Shown: positions 26,488-35,926, counted from the stretch's first letter. The stretch: DNA of 64,000 nt from Alkalihalobacillus sp. AL-G (GCF_030643805.1 NZ_CP094656.1:496001-560000), one strand, 5' to 3'. Notes: generated by a model from the letters alone, not told the origin. Numbers and translations are program-made.

Positions 26488-26700
26488 TTTTTATTGAATA
26501 TAACATGGACCAACTGATTCTTGTATTAAGGTGGCTGCCACAGCAGTTACCACCCGAAAATGATGTTGGAAATCCTGGTCTATGTCTATTCCGAACGAAT
26601 TTATTCATGCCGTATAATTGAAAAAGTCCTTGAAGCAAACATCTACTTCATGTGACTTAGTTTCCGATGTCCATAACTTAAAGAAATGGGTATTGAAAGT
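26488..26700 (+). pseudogene. IS1182-family transposase relic
   Basis: One frame reads FFIEYNMDQLILVL...LPPENDV, the N-terminal signature of IS1182-type transposases. A second frame then reads MLEILVYVYSERIYSCR and EANIYFM, matching the block that normally follows some 40 residues later. It is interrupted by TGA where the family has Trp. So an internal deletion, a frameshift and a nonsense mutation are visible; only about the first 100 codons remain. No ends of the insertion sequence were identified. Confidence 0.75.
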
Positions 26701-26785
26701 TAAACCAGCGTCGTAATGTGCCCCCTGAACATTCTCAATTGGGGGTATATTTTCTCGCCTTTCCACTCCAAAATCAGGAAAACAG

Positions 26786-26846
26786 AAAAAAGAGGCAACC
26801 CCCTCATCTGCTTTTTATAGATGTATTGGGTAAGCCTCGTTTTTTG
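26786..26846. terminator. Bidirectional terminator before the PTS operon
   Basis: AAAAAAGAGGC ... GCCTCGTTTTTT with inner CATCT/AGATG and CCC/GGG pairs. Confidence 0.75.
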
Positions 26847-26920
26847 TTGATTCTAAATTGAAGCTCCCTTAATTCCATCCGTTCACTTTTGCAAATTTTG
26901 ATTATACAAATTTTACACAT

Positions 26921-26934
26921 TGAAAACACTTACA
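26921..26934 (+). promoter_or_regulatory. Probable cre (CcpA) site
   Basis: TGAAAACACTTACA differs from the cre consensus by one base in the central CG. It lies about 110 bases before the PTS regulator gene. Confidence 0.45.
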
Positions 26935-27044
26935 TCGGCTTTATAAAAGGATTATAATGAGTTTATGAGATGATCATCTATTTAATAACAGTACATTATT
27001 GCAAAAAATATAATCAGATAGTTCTATAGATTAGGGGGATCCCG

Positions 27045-29156
27045 ATGGTATTGGATAAAAGGCGTGCACACTTATTATCCATCATTCAAAAATCTACTAC
27101 CCCGGTTCCAACAAAGGATCTAGTCGAAAAGATGAGGGTGTCTCAACGCACAATCTATTATGACTTAGATCAGATCAATAGTTGGTTGATCGATCAACGG
27201 CTGGAACCGATTGAAAGCATCCATGGTAAAGGTGTTTATTTACCGGATAAGTCTAGGAGTAAGATAGCAGTTCACAATACAGAAGGTTTTGATGATTGGC
27301 ACTATCAATTATCCAAACAAGAGCGTGAATTACTCATCAAAGCGAAGATTTTACTTGAAGAGCAAGAGGCGTCAATAGATAGTTTCATGGAATTGACGAG
27401 TATGAGTCGAGGAACCGTCGCTAAAGCAATCAAGGCTATTAAACGAGACTTTAAGCAACACCATTTGGATTTGCTTTATACAAAAGGAATAGGTTATCAC
27501 TTGTCTGGCTCTGAAGAATCTAAGAGGAAGATGCTTTCAGAAGTCCTGTCAACAATTTATTCTCATAAGGAATGGCAAAACGTCCGGAACGAAATTCATA
27601 GGATGCTCCAACCCGAAGCAGACGTGTCGTTACAGGATTCTGATCAGAGAAGTACTGTAAAAGATCTGCTTTATGAAGCAGAAAAAGAATTGGGACTGAC
27701 TCTTACCGATGAAATGGTAGAGGTCCTTTCCATTCAACTCTTGATCATCATGAGGCGGATTCGTTTAAAGAATTTCGTACGTGTAAATACAGAGGAGAAG
27801 GAAGTGCTTCAACGTACTGACGCCTACCATGCTTCCTTGCTTATAACAGAAAAGTTTAAGGAATTATGGGGATTTGATTTTCCAGAGGATGAGATTTGCT
27901 TCATTACAATGAATCTCCTTGGGTCAAAAGTGCAACATGATGATTTCAGTCGATATACAGAAAAGGAACTGAAGGGGCTTAGGCAAGTCGTTCATCGTAT
28001 GATTTCTGACTTCCAAACGTATTCCTGTGTCATTTTTGACGATCGGAAGGGGCTTGAAGAGAACCTTATCTCTCATATTAAGCCGACTTATTACCGCCTG
28101 AAATATGGTGTGCAAATTGCGAACGAATTATCAGAAAGCATCAAAGAAACTTATCAAGACATCTATCATTTGACCAAACGTGTGATGTTGCACTTAGAGT
28201 ACTATGTAGGCCAGCCGATTCCAGATGAAGAAATCGCGTACATTACTTTACACTTTGGGGGTTGGCTTACAAAAGAAAAGAAGCAAGTGGAAACGAAATT
28301 CAAAGCAATCATCGTCTGTGAAAATGGAATCGGTACTTCTAACATGCTCAAGACACAATTGGAAAATTTGATTGCAGGGCTCGATGTCACCGCTACCCTT
28401 TCAATGCGGGAGTTCCGCACAAATAAGTATGATGCAGATGTCATTTTTTCAACCAACTTCATCAAACCGAAAAGCATTCCAGTCATACATGTACCGGCAA
28501 TTTTATCAACGATTGAAAAAGAACACGTCATACAGAACATGAATGAACTCTTTGATGCGGATCATGCATCAAAGAACCTGACAGATCACGTGTTAGATAT
28601 CGTAGAACGACACGCCACCGTACATGAAAAAGACGATCTAAAGAGAGAATTGACTCAGTTATTAGAGTCAAAGTCACCACGGACAAAGGAGCTAAGGAAA
28701 CCAATGCTCAACGAACTACTGACAAAACAAACCATACAATTCAAAGACAAGGTGTCCAATTGGGAAGAGGCGATCCATGTCGCTGCCCAACCTTTGATCA
28801 ATCAAGATTCCATCCGTTCGGACTATGTGGAAGCGATGATTGAAAATGTAAAGGATCTAGGACCTTATATCGTGATCGCTCCACGCATTGCAATACCCCA
28901 TGCCCGTCCAGAAAAGGGTGTGGAACGGTTAGGGATGAGCTTGTTGCGATTGAAGGAGCCTGTTTATTTTTCCGAAAAGGAAAAACACCGAGCGCAATTG
29001 ATTATCGTATTAGCTGCAATAGACAACCAAACACATCTTAAAGCGCTGGCACAGTTGACAGAGGTTTTATCAAATGAAGAGAATATCGATCGTTTAATCA
29101 GAGCCAATGATAGCGTAAGTGTACTTCAAGTGATTGATCAATCTGTAAAAGCTTAA
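27045..29156 (+). CDS. PRD-type PTS-controlled regulator with EIIB and EIIA domains
   Basis: A 703-residue transcription activator of the MtlR/LicR/UlaR type. Domains in order: N-terminal HTH (residues about 5-65, MRVSQRTIYYDLDQIN), a second HTH region, PRD1 (about 200-300), PRD2 (about 305-405), a Gat-like EIIB domain with Cys425 in VCENGIGTSNM, and a C-terminal EIIA domain with His619 in IAIPHARPEKG. Activity should be tuned by PTS phosphorylation. The operon has no separate EIIA gene, so this EIIA domain may also serve transport. It is 43 bases upstream of the EIIB gene. Confidence 0.9.
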   Translation: MVLDKRRAHLLSIIQKSTTPVPTKDLVEKMRVSQRTIYYDLDQINSWLIDQRLEPIESIHGKGVYLPDKSRSKIAVHNTEGFDDWHYQLSKQERELLIKAKILLEEQEASIDSFMELTSMSRGTVAKAIKAIKRDFKQHHLDLLYTKGIGYHLSGSEESKRKMLSEVLSTIYSHKEWQNVRNEIHRMLQPEADVSLQDSDQRSTVKDLLYEAEKELGLTLTDEMVEVLSIQLLIIMRRIRLKNFVRVNTEEKEVLQRTDAYHASLLITEKFKELWGFDFPEDEICFITMNLLGSKVQHDDFSRYTEKELKGLRQVVHRMISDFQTYSCVIFDDRKGLEENLISHIKPTYYRLKYGVQIANELSESIKETYQDIYHLTKRVMLHLEYYVGQPIPDEEIAYITLHFGGWLTKEKKQVETKFKAIIVCENGIGTSNMLKTQLENLIAGLDVTATLSMREFRTNKYDADVIFSTNFIKPKSIPVIHVPAILSTIEKEHVIQNMNELFDADHASKNLTDHVLDIVERHATVHEKDDLKRELTQLLESKSPRTKELRKPMLNELLTKQTIQFKDKVSNWEEAIHVAAQPLINQDSIRSDYVEAMIENVKDLGPYIVIAPRIAIPHARPEKGVERLGMSLLRLKEPVYFSEKEKHRAQLIIVLAAIDNQTHLKALAQLTEVLSNEENIDRLIRANDSVSVLQVIDQSVKA

Positions 29157-29199
29157 AGAGGTTGTTCGAGTGGCTGAAAAATTAAGGGGGAATTTGAAA

Positions 29200-29466
29200 A
29201 TGAAAAAAGTATTAGTCGTTTGTGGAAATGGTTTAGGAAGCAGCATGATCGTAGAAATGAATGTTAAGGCTGCCCTGAAGGAAATGGGTAAAGAGGCTGA
29301 CGTATCTCATACTGACCTTTCAACAGCTAAGACTGAACAAGCTGATTTATTTTTAGGGTCAGAGGACATTATTGAGAGTTTAGAAGATGGAAAGAAAAAT
29401 GTTGTCAAGCTTAAGAACCTGATGGATAAAAACGAGCTTCGTGCAGCACTAGAAAATAATTTGTAA
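29200..29466 (+). CDS. ulaB: PTS EIIB, ascorbate (SgaB/UlaB) type
   Basis: An 88-residue phosphocarrier with the phosphorylated Cys in VVCGNGLGSSMI near the N-terminus. It passes phosphate from EIIA to the incoming sugar. ATG 29200 is placed by AGGGGG; a GTG at 29170 in the same frame has no site. Between the regulator and the EIIC gene. Confidence 0.9.
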   Translation: MKKVLVVCGNGLGSSMIVEMNVKAALKEMGKEADVSHTDLSTAKTEQADLFLGSEDIIESLEDGKKNVVKLKNLMDKNELRAALENNL

Positions 29467-29496
29467 GTCAATTTTGAAACGAAAGGGGCGTTACAC

Positions 29497-30864
29497 ATGG
29501 TTGATTTAATCATGAAGGATATATTAGGAACACCTGCAATTCTTGTTGGTTTATTCGCATTGATCGGTCTTATTGTACAACGTAAAAATTCCGGAGAAGT
29601 CGTGTCAGGTACACTGAAAACGGTCATGGGCTTCGTCATCCTGGGTGCAGGAGCAAGTGTACTTGTCCAATCATTAGGACAGTTCAGTAGTATGTTCAAT
29701 AAAGCATTCGCCGTAGATGGGGTCATTCCGAATAATGAAGCAATTGTTGCTTTAGCTCAAAAAGGCTTTGGTACAGAAACGGCGATGATTATGTTGTTCG
29801 GTATGATTGCTAACATAATCTTTGCGCGTTTTACACCTTTTAAGTATATCTTTTTAACAGGGCATCATACGATGTTCATGGCCTGCTTGATCGGAGTCAT
29901 CTTGACTACTGGAGGATTCTCCGGAGCTTCTATGGTCATCCTTGGAGCAATTATTCTGGGAGCATTGATGGTGCTATCCCCGGCCATGTTACAGCCTTTC
30001 ACTCGTAAAGTAACAGGATCTGATGACTTTGCAATAGGGCACTTTGGGTCAATTGGTTATTACGTATCCGCTCTGGTCGGGAAAGCGGTAGGAAAAGGCT
30101 CTAGATCCACTGAAGAAATTAAAGTGCCTAAATCACTTGGGTTCCTGCGTGATACTTCCGTTTCAGTCTCCTTAACCATGGCAATTCTTTTCTTCGTCGT
30201 TGCAAGCTTTGCAGGACCTTCATTTGTTGAAGCAGAATTAAGTGGAGGGCAAAACTTCCTTGTCTTTGCCTTTATGCAAGGTCTTACTTTTGCAGCAGGA
30301 GTGTACATTATCCTTGCCGGAGTTAGAATGCTCCTAGGCGAGATTGTCCCAGCATTTAAAGGGATTGCTGATAAAATCGTACCGAATGCAAAACCAGCGC
30401 TTGATTGTCCAGCCATTTTCCCGTTTGCGAGTAATGCTGTCATCATCGGATTTTTCTTTAGCTTCATCGCTGGACTAGTAAGCATGTTATTCTTGCCATT
30501 ATTAGGTTTAAAAGTCATCGTTCCAGGGTTGGTACCACACTTTTTCACGGGAGCTGCTGCCGGAGTATTCGGAAATGCAACTGGCGGACGAAAAGGGGCG
30601 ATCTTCGGATCGATGGCCAACGGAGTAATGATCAGCTTTTTACCCGCGTTATTGCTTCCAGTACTTGGCTCCCTTGGATTTGAAGGGACGACATTTGGAG
30701 ATGCAGACTTTGGCGTAGTCGGTATTGTTCTTGGAAACCTTATCCGATTAATTGAGTCCAATATGATTGTCTTTATTGCAATTTTAGGATTGATAGGCCT
30801 CCTATTCTTACTAGGATGGAAAACTAAGGCCAACAAGAGTAAAAATAATACTGAAGCCGCTTAA
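29497..30864 (+). CDS. ulaA: PTS EIIC, ascorbate (SgaT/UlaA) type
   Basis: A 455-residue membrane permease of the ascorbate-galactitol PTS superfamily. Blocks shared with UlaA include KTVMGFVILGAGA, FLTGHHTMFMA, ALDCPAIFPFASNAVIIGF and a glycine-rich VFGNATGGRKGA. It should import and phosphorylate L-ascorbate or a close relative. The ascorbate-6-phosphate catabolic genes (ulaG, ulaD, ulaE, ulaF types) are not in this window, so the substrate remains a family-based guess. A strong terminator follows. Confidence 0.88.
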   Translation: MVDLIMKDILGTPAILVGLFALIGLIVQRKNSGEVVSGTLKTVMGFVILGAGASVLVQSLGQFSSMFNKAFAVDGVIPNNEAIVALAQKGFGTETAMIMLFGMIANIIFARFTPFKYIFLTGHHTMFMACLIGVILTTGGFSGASMVILGAIILGALMVLSPAMLQPFTRKVTGSDDFAIGHFGSIGYYVSALVGKAVGKGSRSTEEIKVPKSLGFLRDTSVSVSLTMAILFFVVASFAGPSFVEAELSGGQNFLVFAFMQGLTFAAGVYIILAGVRMLLGEIVPAFKGIADKIVPNAKPALDCPAIFPFASNAVIIGFFFSFIAGLVSMLFLPLLGLKVIVPGLVPHFFTGAAAGVFGNATGGRKGAIFGSMANGVMISFLPALLLPVLGSLGFEGTTFGDADFGVVGIVLGNLIRLIESNMIVFIAILGLIGLLFLLGWKTKANKSKNNTEAA

Positions 30865-30888
30865 ATTAGTTGTAATCATGTAACTGTG

Positions 30889-30923
30889 GAAGAGTCGAGT
30901 TATTGTCGGCTCTTCTCTTTTTA
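30889..30923 (+). terminator. Terminator of the ascorbate-type PTS operon
   Basis: Ten-base stem GAAGAGTCGA / TCGGCTCTTC and TCTTTTT. Confidence 0.85.
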
Positions 30924-30969
30924 CGTTTTTAAAATACATTTCATGATGGACATTCCACAAAAAACGTAA

Positions 30970-31020
30970 CGGCGAAATATGTAAGCGGACTATAGTCTGT
31001 CTCCTGCCGAGGTGTGTCTT
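30970..31020 (+). repeat. Intergenic palindromic repeat, copy 4
   Basis: GGCGAAATATGTAAGCGGAC, palindrome at 30988-30997, then TGTCTCCTGCCGA. Confidence 0.85.
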
Positions 31021-31031
31021 AATTACGTTAT

Positions 31032-31062
31032 AAAAAAGGCCTTCCTTGTCCAGGGAAGGCCT
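31032..31062 (-). terminator. Terminator of the minus-strand oxidoreductase
   Basis: AGGCCTTCC / GGAAGGCCT stem followed on the minus strand by T6. Confidence 0.9.
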
Positions 31063-31074
31063 GAGTTTTGTGTA

Positions 31075-31710
31075 TCAAACATTTCTTAGTGCTTTTGAGA
31101 TGGAATCATCGCCAGATAAAATTTCAAAAGTTTTGCTGTATGTGTTTTCTTGTTCAAGCGTTTCAAATAGAACATGAGCAACATCTGCTCTTGGGATTGA
31201 TGATTTGTAGCCTAACGATACAGCAGCATCAATCTTGCCTGAACCTGGTTCATTCGTTAATCGTCCTGGGCGAACGATCGTGTAATCCAGGTTGGTTCCT
31301 TTGAGATATTCATCCGCACGGTTTTTAGCAGCATAATATGGCTTCATTGATTCCGGTGCATCTGCAAGCCTTTTTGGAATGATGGAACTCAACATGATGA
31401 ATCGTTTCACGCCAAGTGATTTAGCAGTATCCATTGCTTTGATTGCGCCTTCCTGATCGATGAGGATTGTCTTGTCATAACCTGTATGTGCGCCAGACCC
31501 AGCTGTAAAAATAACTGCATCTGCACCAGCGACTGCATGTGAGAAGTCCTTCTCGAGATTTCCAGTAACGGTTTTTGCACTGAGCTTTTCCATCGTTGGA
31601 ATCTGGTCTGTATCCCTTACCATTGCTGTTACTTCATGTTCACTTTTTCCGAGTAATTCAACGAGTTGTTTGCCGACTTGTCCATTAGCTCCAATGACGA
31701 GCACCTTCAT
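31075..31710 (-). CDS. Atypical SDR / NAD(P)-binding oxidoreductase (YhfK-like)
   Basis: A 211-residue Rossmann protein with the N-terminal VLVIGANGQVGKQLVELL motif, a GSGAHTGYDKT segment and YYAAKNRADEYLK in place of the classical YxxxK. These match the SDR-a5 group represented by B. subtilis YhfK. NAD(P) binding is near certain; the substrate is unknown. Monocistronic on the minus strand, with its own terminator. Confidence 0.85.
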   Translation of the reverse strand: MKVLVIGANGQVGKQLVELLGKSEHEVTAMVRDTDQIPTMEKLSAKTVTGNLEKDFSHAVAGADAVIFTAGSGAHTGYDKTILIDQEGAIKAMDTAKSLGVKRFIMLSSIIPKRLADAPESMKPYYAAKNRADEYLKGTNLDYTIVRPGRLTNEPGSGKIDAAVSLGYKSSIPRADVAHVLFETLEQENTYSKTFEILSGDDSISKALRNV

Positions 31711-31817
31711 TTTGTCATCCTCCTCGTATTATTCGTTCCTAACCTATTATAAACCCCGGAACTCCTTATTTAAAATTGTCTGTTTGGAACAGTTTCATAA
31801 GTACGAGCCTTATCTCT

Positions 31818-31848
31818 ATAAAAAGAGCGAGGGACATTTCCCACGCTC
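31818..31848 (-). terminator. Terminator of the carboxypeptidase gene
   Basis: GAGCG-GGGA ... TCCC-CGCTC stem followed on the minus strand by T5. Confidence 0.85.
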
Positions 31849-31869
31849 AGCATACTTTGATTTTTGCCC

Positions 31870-33192
31870 TTAAAATGCGTCATCTTCCCTTGTTGTAGGA
31901 TCGCTGATTCGGTTCGATGCTTCTGGGATATCATCGTAAACCGTAGGGTTGATATTATGAATCGAGCCATCGGCTAAGGCTTCAAATACTTCATAAAGCG
32001 GGGCTTTGACCGTTTCCTTTAGCATACCGCTTTGTTTTTGACCCAGGGTTTGGCTTTGCCCTTTAATTTCAATCAGCATGATAGCGGCATCATTCAGAGC
32101 AAATGCACCAAGTGACGTTCCTGGAAGATTTACGTCAGGATACTTTTGAATGGCTCCGTAATGGGAGTTTCCTCTTTGTAAAGTAAGGTAGGTGAGGGCA
32201 TTCACCTGTTTTCCTAATTTAAGTGCGTCCGCATCTACGTCGTATTCCTTTCCTGTAAAAGGATCTGTATATGTTTCTGTCGCCACTACTGCCGCAAGCT
32301 GGACTGGAACGGAACGATCATCCTCTTCTGACAGCTTATTAAAGCCGCGGTGGTGGACATCGACATACACATCCGGTTGGAATTCCTGGAACACATTTGT
32401 TATGGTTCTTGCTTCGGCTGTCACATAATAACCACCGTAATTGCTGTTGTTTGTAGCTTCGTTATTTAAAAAAGTTGTGACTACCGATTTATTTAAGTCT
32501 TCGATAGCAAAATCCAAGTTTGGATTATAATCGCGGTTTTGATCATACCCTGGTATTCCATAAACGATGCGGCCATTGTTATTTTGCGCACGTTCACTTC
32601 CATCCTCGTTATAGTACCATGGTGATTCCGTGTCTGCAGGAAGGCCGATTTCTTCTGGTGTCCACGTCTGGTGTGTATAACGGATCGGGTACCATTTCCC
32701 TTCGTATTTGTTGTCGTTACCTTCCGGGTTGATTCTCGGCATGATCCAGATCGAAACATTTTCAAGGATATCATTCACACTCTGGCTTTCAGATGAAAGC
32801 TTTTGAATGATATCGATCGCGGCTTCTGTCCCGATTTGTTCATTGCCATGGATTTGGGTTGTAATCAGGATTCTTTTTTTATCGGGGTCTGCATCCCCAA
32901 ACTTTGCGACATATAACGGTTCTCCTTTAGTTTCTTCCGTTGCATAGCCATCTAGTGTTTGATTCGAATAACCAGCTACCTCAAGCTTCATTTTTCCTTT
33001 TGAAGATTCTTCAAGTTTTTTCAATGTATCATATAATTCTTGGTTCGTCATAAAGTTCGACAGTGAAATGTTTTGTTCATTTTCAATATATGGACCGTTT
33101 GGGTTTGTTTGTGGGTCTGCAAAAGCCGGTGTTGATACAACCGTTGATAGCAAGAATGCTGCAGGAATTAGTACTTTTGTTACTTTTTTCAT
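31870..33192 (-). CDS. Secreted M14-family zinc carboxypeptidase
   Basis: A 440-residue exported peptidase. The signal peptide (MKKVTKVLIPAAFLLSTVVS) ends near AFA-DP. The zinc motif HxxE is His115/Glu118 in TTQIHGNEQIG, the substrate Arg-type block IMPRINPEGND is present, the third ligand His is in DVYVDVHHRG, and a catalytic Glu candidate is in MLIEIKGQ near the C-terminus. It probably trims peptides or peptidoglycan stems outside the cell. The start is backed by AAGGAGGACTGAACA. It is divergent from the subtilase gene downstream on the other strand. Confidence 0.88.
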   Translation of the reverse strand: MKKVTKVLIPAAFLLSTVVSTPAFADPQTNPNGPYIENEQNISLSNFMTNQELYDTLKKLEESSKGKMKLEVAGYSNQTLDGYATEETKGEPLYVAKFGDADPDKKRILITTQIHGNEQIGTEAAIDIIQKLSSESQSVNDILENVSIWIMPRINPEGNDNKYEGKWYPIRYTHQTWTPEEIGLPADTESPWYYNEDGSERAQNNNGRIVYGIPGYDQNRDYNPNLDFAIEDLNKSVVTTFLNNEATNNSNYGGYYVTAEARTITNVFQEFQPDVYVDVHHRGFNKLSEEDDRSVPVQLAAVVATETYTDPFTGKEYDVDADALKLGKQVNALTYLTLQRGNSHYGAIQKYPDVNLPGTSLGAFALNDAAIMLIEIKGQSQTLGQKQSGMLKETVKAPLYEVFEALADGSIHNINPTVYDDIPEASNRISDPTTREDDAF

Positions 33193-33653
33193 TGTTCAGT
33201 CCTCCTTGATATTATTTAGATTCGCGGAAATTTAGGGTATCGAAATAAATGAGTAAAAAAATTTAAACATCTATCGAACAGATAGTTACACCTCCTATTC
33301 AGGTTTAAAATTCTAAATATTCTATACATGAATTTTATAGTTTCAAAAAATGAGTGTACATAGGGAAAATCTACCGATTAACGCTTTACTATAATACAGG
33401 ATAAAAGACTGCAAGAACTGTTCAAATATAATGAAAGATACGAATTTCCTCCTTGTTATTGTTTGGAAATTGAAGGATCGAAGTGACCAATGGCACAGTT
33501 CGATTGGATTGTCGAAAACATGGAAAAATGATGCTCAAAAAACCCTGATAATCGGGGGTAAATTACTTTTATTTTCCCAATATCCAATCAGCAGGATTAT
33601 CCTATTTTTTCATGAATATTTACAAGGAGTTTACAATTTAAAGGAGGAGTAGG
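33193..33653. other. Divergent promoter region of two secreted peptidases
   Basis: A 461-base AT-rich region between the minus-strand carboxypeptidase and the plus-strand subtilase. A TATAAT at 33390-33395 is present without a convincing -35. A 73-codon plus-strand frame at 33431-33652 has no ribosome site and is not called. No other element was found. Confidence 0.5.
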
Positions 33654-34859
33654 ATGAAATTAAAAAGGTTTGCTGTATTGTCACTCGCCGCGTCTTTAAC
33701 ACTTTTTCCAATGGTTGGAGGTGCTGCCGCTAATGGTCAACTAGAGTCGCCTGAAAAATCACCAGCCGTCAATGCCACAGTTGAAAAAGGAAGCTATGAA
33801 CTGGGGGAAGTCCTTGTAAAGTTTAAAGATCAGGCTGATAAGGCAGCTAAAAGTAAGGCTCTGAAAGCTGTCGGTGCTAAAGTAGTTCCAGATGAGGATG
33901 CTGTGAAATCGCCATTTAAAGTGTTGAAGGTTGGTAATGTTGAGGCGGTTGTGAAAGCATTAGAAAACAATCCGAACGTAGAATATGCTGAGCCGAACTA
34001 CACGCTCAAGGCAACATGGACACCAAATGATACGTATTACAGCGGTTATCAGTACGGACCACAGAACACATATACAAACTATGCATGGGACATTACACGA
34101 GGTAGCAGTGGTCAGGAGATTGCTGTCCTAGATTCTGGAGTCGATTATAATCACCCCGATCTAAACGGGAAAACGATTCGTGGTTACGATTTTGTCGACA
34201 ATGATTGGTATCCGATGGACTTGAACGGCCATGGTACACACGTTGCAGGAACAGCAGCGGCAGAGACGAACAATTCGACGGGTATTGCAGGAATGGCTCC
34301 GAATACTAGTATCCTAGCAGTTCGGGTTTTAGATGCGAATGGAAGCGGTTCATTAGCTGATGTTGCAGACGGAATCCGCTATGCTGCTGATGCTGGTGCA
34401 GAGGTTATCAATCTTTCGCTCGGGTGTAACTGTGATACACAGGCAATGGAAGACGCAGTGAATTATGCTTGGAACAGCGGAACTGTTGTCATAGCGGCTG
34501 CAGGGAATGATGGCGTTAGTACGACATTCGAACCAGCTTCTTACGCAAATGTGATTGCAGTTGCAGCTGTTGACAGCAGAGATCGTATTGCTAACTTCTC
34601 CAACTACGGATCGTGGGTAGATGTAGCCGCACCAGGTGTGGACATTGCTGCTACGTATCCGGATAATCAATATGTGTATATGTCTGGTACATCGATGGCT
34701 TCCCCACATGTTGCGGGACTAGCTGGGCTTTTAGCGGGACAAGGAAGAAATAATGCTCAAATCCGTGCGGCAATTGAACAAACTGCTGATAATATCAGAG
34801 GAACTGGTTCTGACTTCGCACATGGACGAATCAATTCTTATGATGCTGTAAGATACTAA
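33654..34859 (+). CDS. Secreted S8 subtilisin-family serine protease
   Basis: A 401-residue extracellular protease. Signal peptide (about 1-26), an inhibitor-I9-like propeptide (about 45-120, YELGEVLVKFKDQ ... VEYAEPNYTL) and the catalytic domain. Catalytic triad: Asp160 (AVLDSGVDYNHPDL), His193 (NGHGTHVAGT), Ser347 (SGTSMASPHVAG); oxyanion Asn285. The fold is closer to the thermitase group than to classical subtilisin BPN'. A GGAGGAG lies before ATG 33654. Monocistronic, with a strong terminator. Confidence 0.95.
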   Translation: MKLKRFAVLSLAASLTLFPMVGGAAANGQLESPEKSPAVNATVEKGSYELGEVLVKFKDQADKAAKSKALKAVGAKVVPDEDAVKSPFKVLKVGNVEAVVKALENNPNVEYAEPNYTLKATWTPNDTYYSGYQYGPQNTYTNYAWDITRGSSGQEIAVLDSGVDYNHPDLNGKTIRGYDFVDNDWYPMDLNGHGTHVAGTAAAETNNSTGIAGMAPNTSILAVRVLDANGSGSLADVADGIRYAADAGAEVINLSLGCNCDTQAMEDAVNYAWNSGTVVIAAAGNDGVSTTFEPASYANVIAVAAVDSRDRIANFSNYGSWVDVAAPGVDIAATYPDNQYVYMSGTSMASPHVAGLAGLLAGQGRNNAQIRAAIEQTADNIRGTGSDFAHGRINSYDAVRY

Positions 34860-34883
34860 GATTGTTAATATAATTGGTTAATA

Positions 34884-34927
34884 GAGTAGGGTGGGTCCTT
34901 GGATATCAAGGTCCACCCTACTTTTTT
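34884..34927 (+). terminator. Terminator of the subtilase gene
   Basis: AGTAGGGTGG ... CCACCCTACT with inner CCTTG/CAAGG and T6. Confidence 0.92.
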
Positions 34928-34982
34928 GTCATGCCCGCGTACGGTAAGAAACGGTTTTTATCCTTATTGACTTAATTGCTTC

Positions 34983-35681
34983 TCAATACTTCCATCGGTA
35001 ATGTGCAGCGATCGGTGTACTGAAGGACGTCAGCTTAACTTCAGATGCAAAGGGCTCGTTATTTTGAATGACATAAGGAGTTCCGTCCTTTGCCCGCTTA
35101 TCTGAAATGATGACAACGTGATGGTATCCATCTAAGAACATGACAACATCACCTGGCTGCCATTTCTTCAGGTTCTCAATATTTCCTGGAATGAGTTCAG
35201 TCGTTAACGATTCTGTAAAGCGTTCAAAATAGACATGTTGATTCGGAACCCGTCGGAAATCGATGTTCGGGTCAGGGTTCCCATTTACTCTCGGGTACAA
35301 GTCCGTATGAGCCGCAATATCCTGATCAATCAGATCCTTCAAATTGATATCTGCGCCAAGCAAGCCTCTCCAAATGACATCGGTACAAACGCCTTCATCA
35401 TCAGGCGGATACCCTCCATTATAGTAGGCACTTTGATATTCTGTCCGTTGCTCAACTTCCTCACGAGCTGCATTGACGATATCGATTGGATCCGCAATTC
35501 CATTTTCGTTCCGGTCAACAGTTGTATACGTATCAGGTACGTGAACCGTCTTTTTAAAAGGATTGTCAATATGAATGCCAAGTGTATCTAAAATGATCCC
35601 ATCTCTGAAAAGGCAAACGAAGGCGATAAGACCGACAAATAATAGAGAGAATAAGACCTTAAGTATTTTTTTCATCTGCAT
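34983..35681 (-). CDS. DUF1287 protein, N-terminally membrane-anchored
   Basis: A 232-residue protein with an N-terminal hydrophobic anchor (ILKVLFSLLFVGLIAFVCLF) and a C-terminal DUF1287 domain. The likely active-site residues of this NlpC/P60-like family are visible: Cys in DEGVCTDVIWRGL and His in MFLDGYHHVVIISD. The Asp-rich DRNENGIADPIDIV looks like a calcium-type loop. It probably acts at the cell surface, but no substrate is known. Single gene. Confidence 0.8.
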   Translation of the reverse strand: MQMKKILKVLFSLLFVGLIAFVCLFRDGIILDTLGIHIDNPFKKTVHVPDTYTTVDRNENGIADPIDIVNAAREEVEQRTEYQSAYYNGGYPPDDEGVCTDVIWRGLLGADINLKDLIDQDIAAHTDLYPRVNGNPDPNIDFRRVPNQHVYFERFTESLTTELIPGNIENLKKWQPGDVVMFLDGYHHVVIISDKRAKDGTPYVIQNNEPFASEVKLTSFSTPIAAHYRWKY

Positions 35682-35761
35682 TTTTACCCACCTTTTGTTA
35701 CTTTGAACCTATCATCTATTATGACGATGAACATATAAATAAAGTTCCCTCCTTTTAATTA

Positions 35762-35808
35762 GGTCGAAAAATGAAAGCGGACTATAGTCTGCCTCCTGCC
35801 GGGTTGTG
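35762..35808 (+). repeat. Intergenic palindromic repeat, copy 5
   Basis: GTCGAAAAATGAAAGCGG, palindrome at 35780-35789, then TGCCTCCTGCCGG. Confidence 0.85.
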
Positions 35809-35926
35809 TAAGAAATTCGATGTAATTTTTTGCACCTTTTCCTTTTTATGAATCACTTTTTGTAACACCTGCTGTTGTAGAGTGACAAAATATTCAACAT
35901 TTTTTTATAATCTTAGAAACGCAATT

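Noticed and set aside
29307-30836. Long minus-strand frames opposite the PTS genes
   Set aside because: Proline- and Asn-rich antisense of strongly coding membrane-protein genes, without ribosome sites.
33431-33652. 73-codon plus-strand frame before the subtilase
   Set aside because: No ribosome site and unlikely composition; it ends in the ribosome site of the protease gene.
31870-34859. A linked protease-inhibitor or bacteriocin-processing system
   Set aside because: The two peptidases are ordinary secreted enzymes on opposite strands with separate terminators; there is no precursor peptide, immunity or transporter gene near them.
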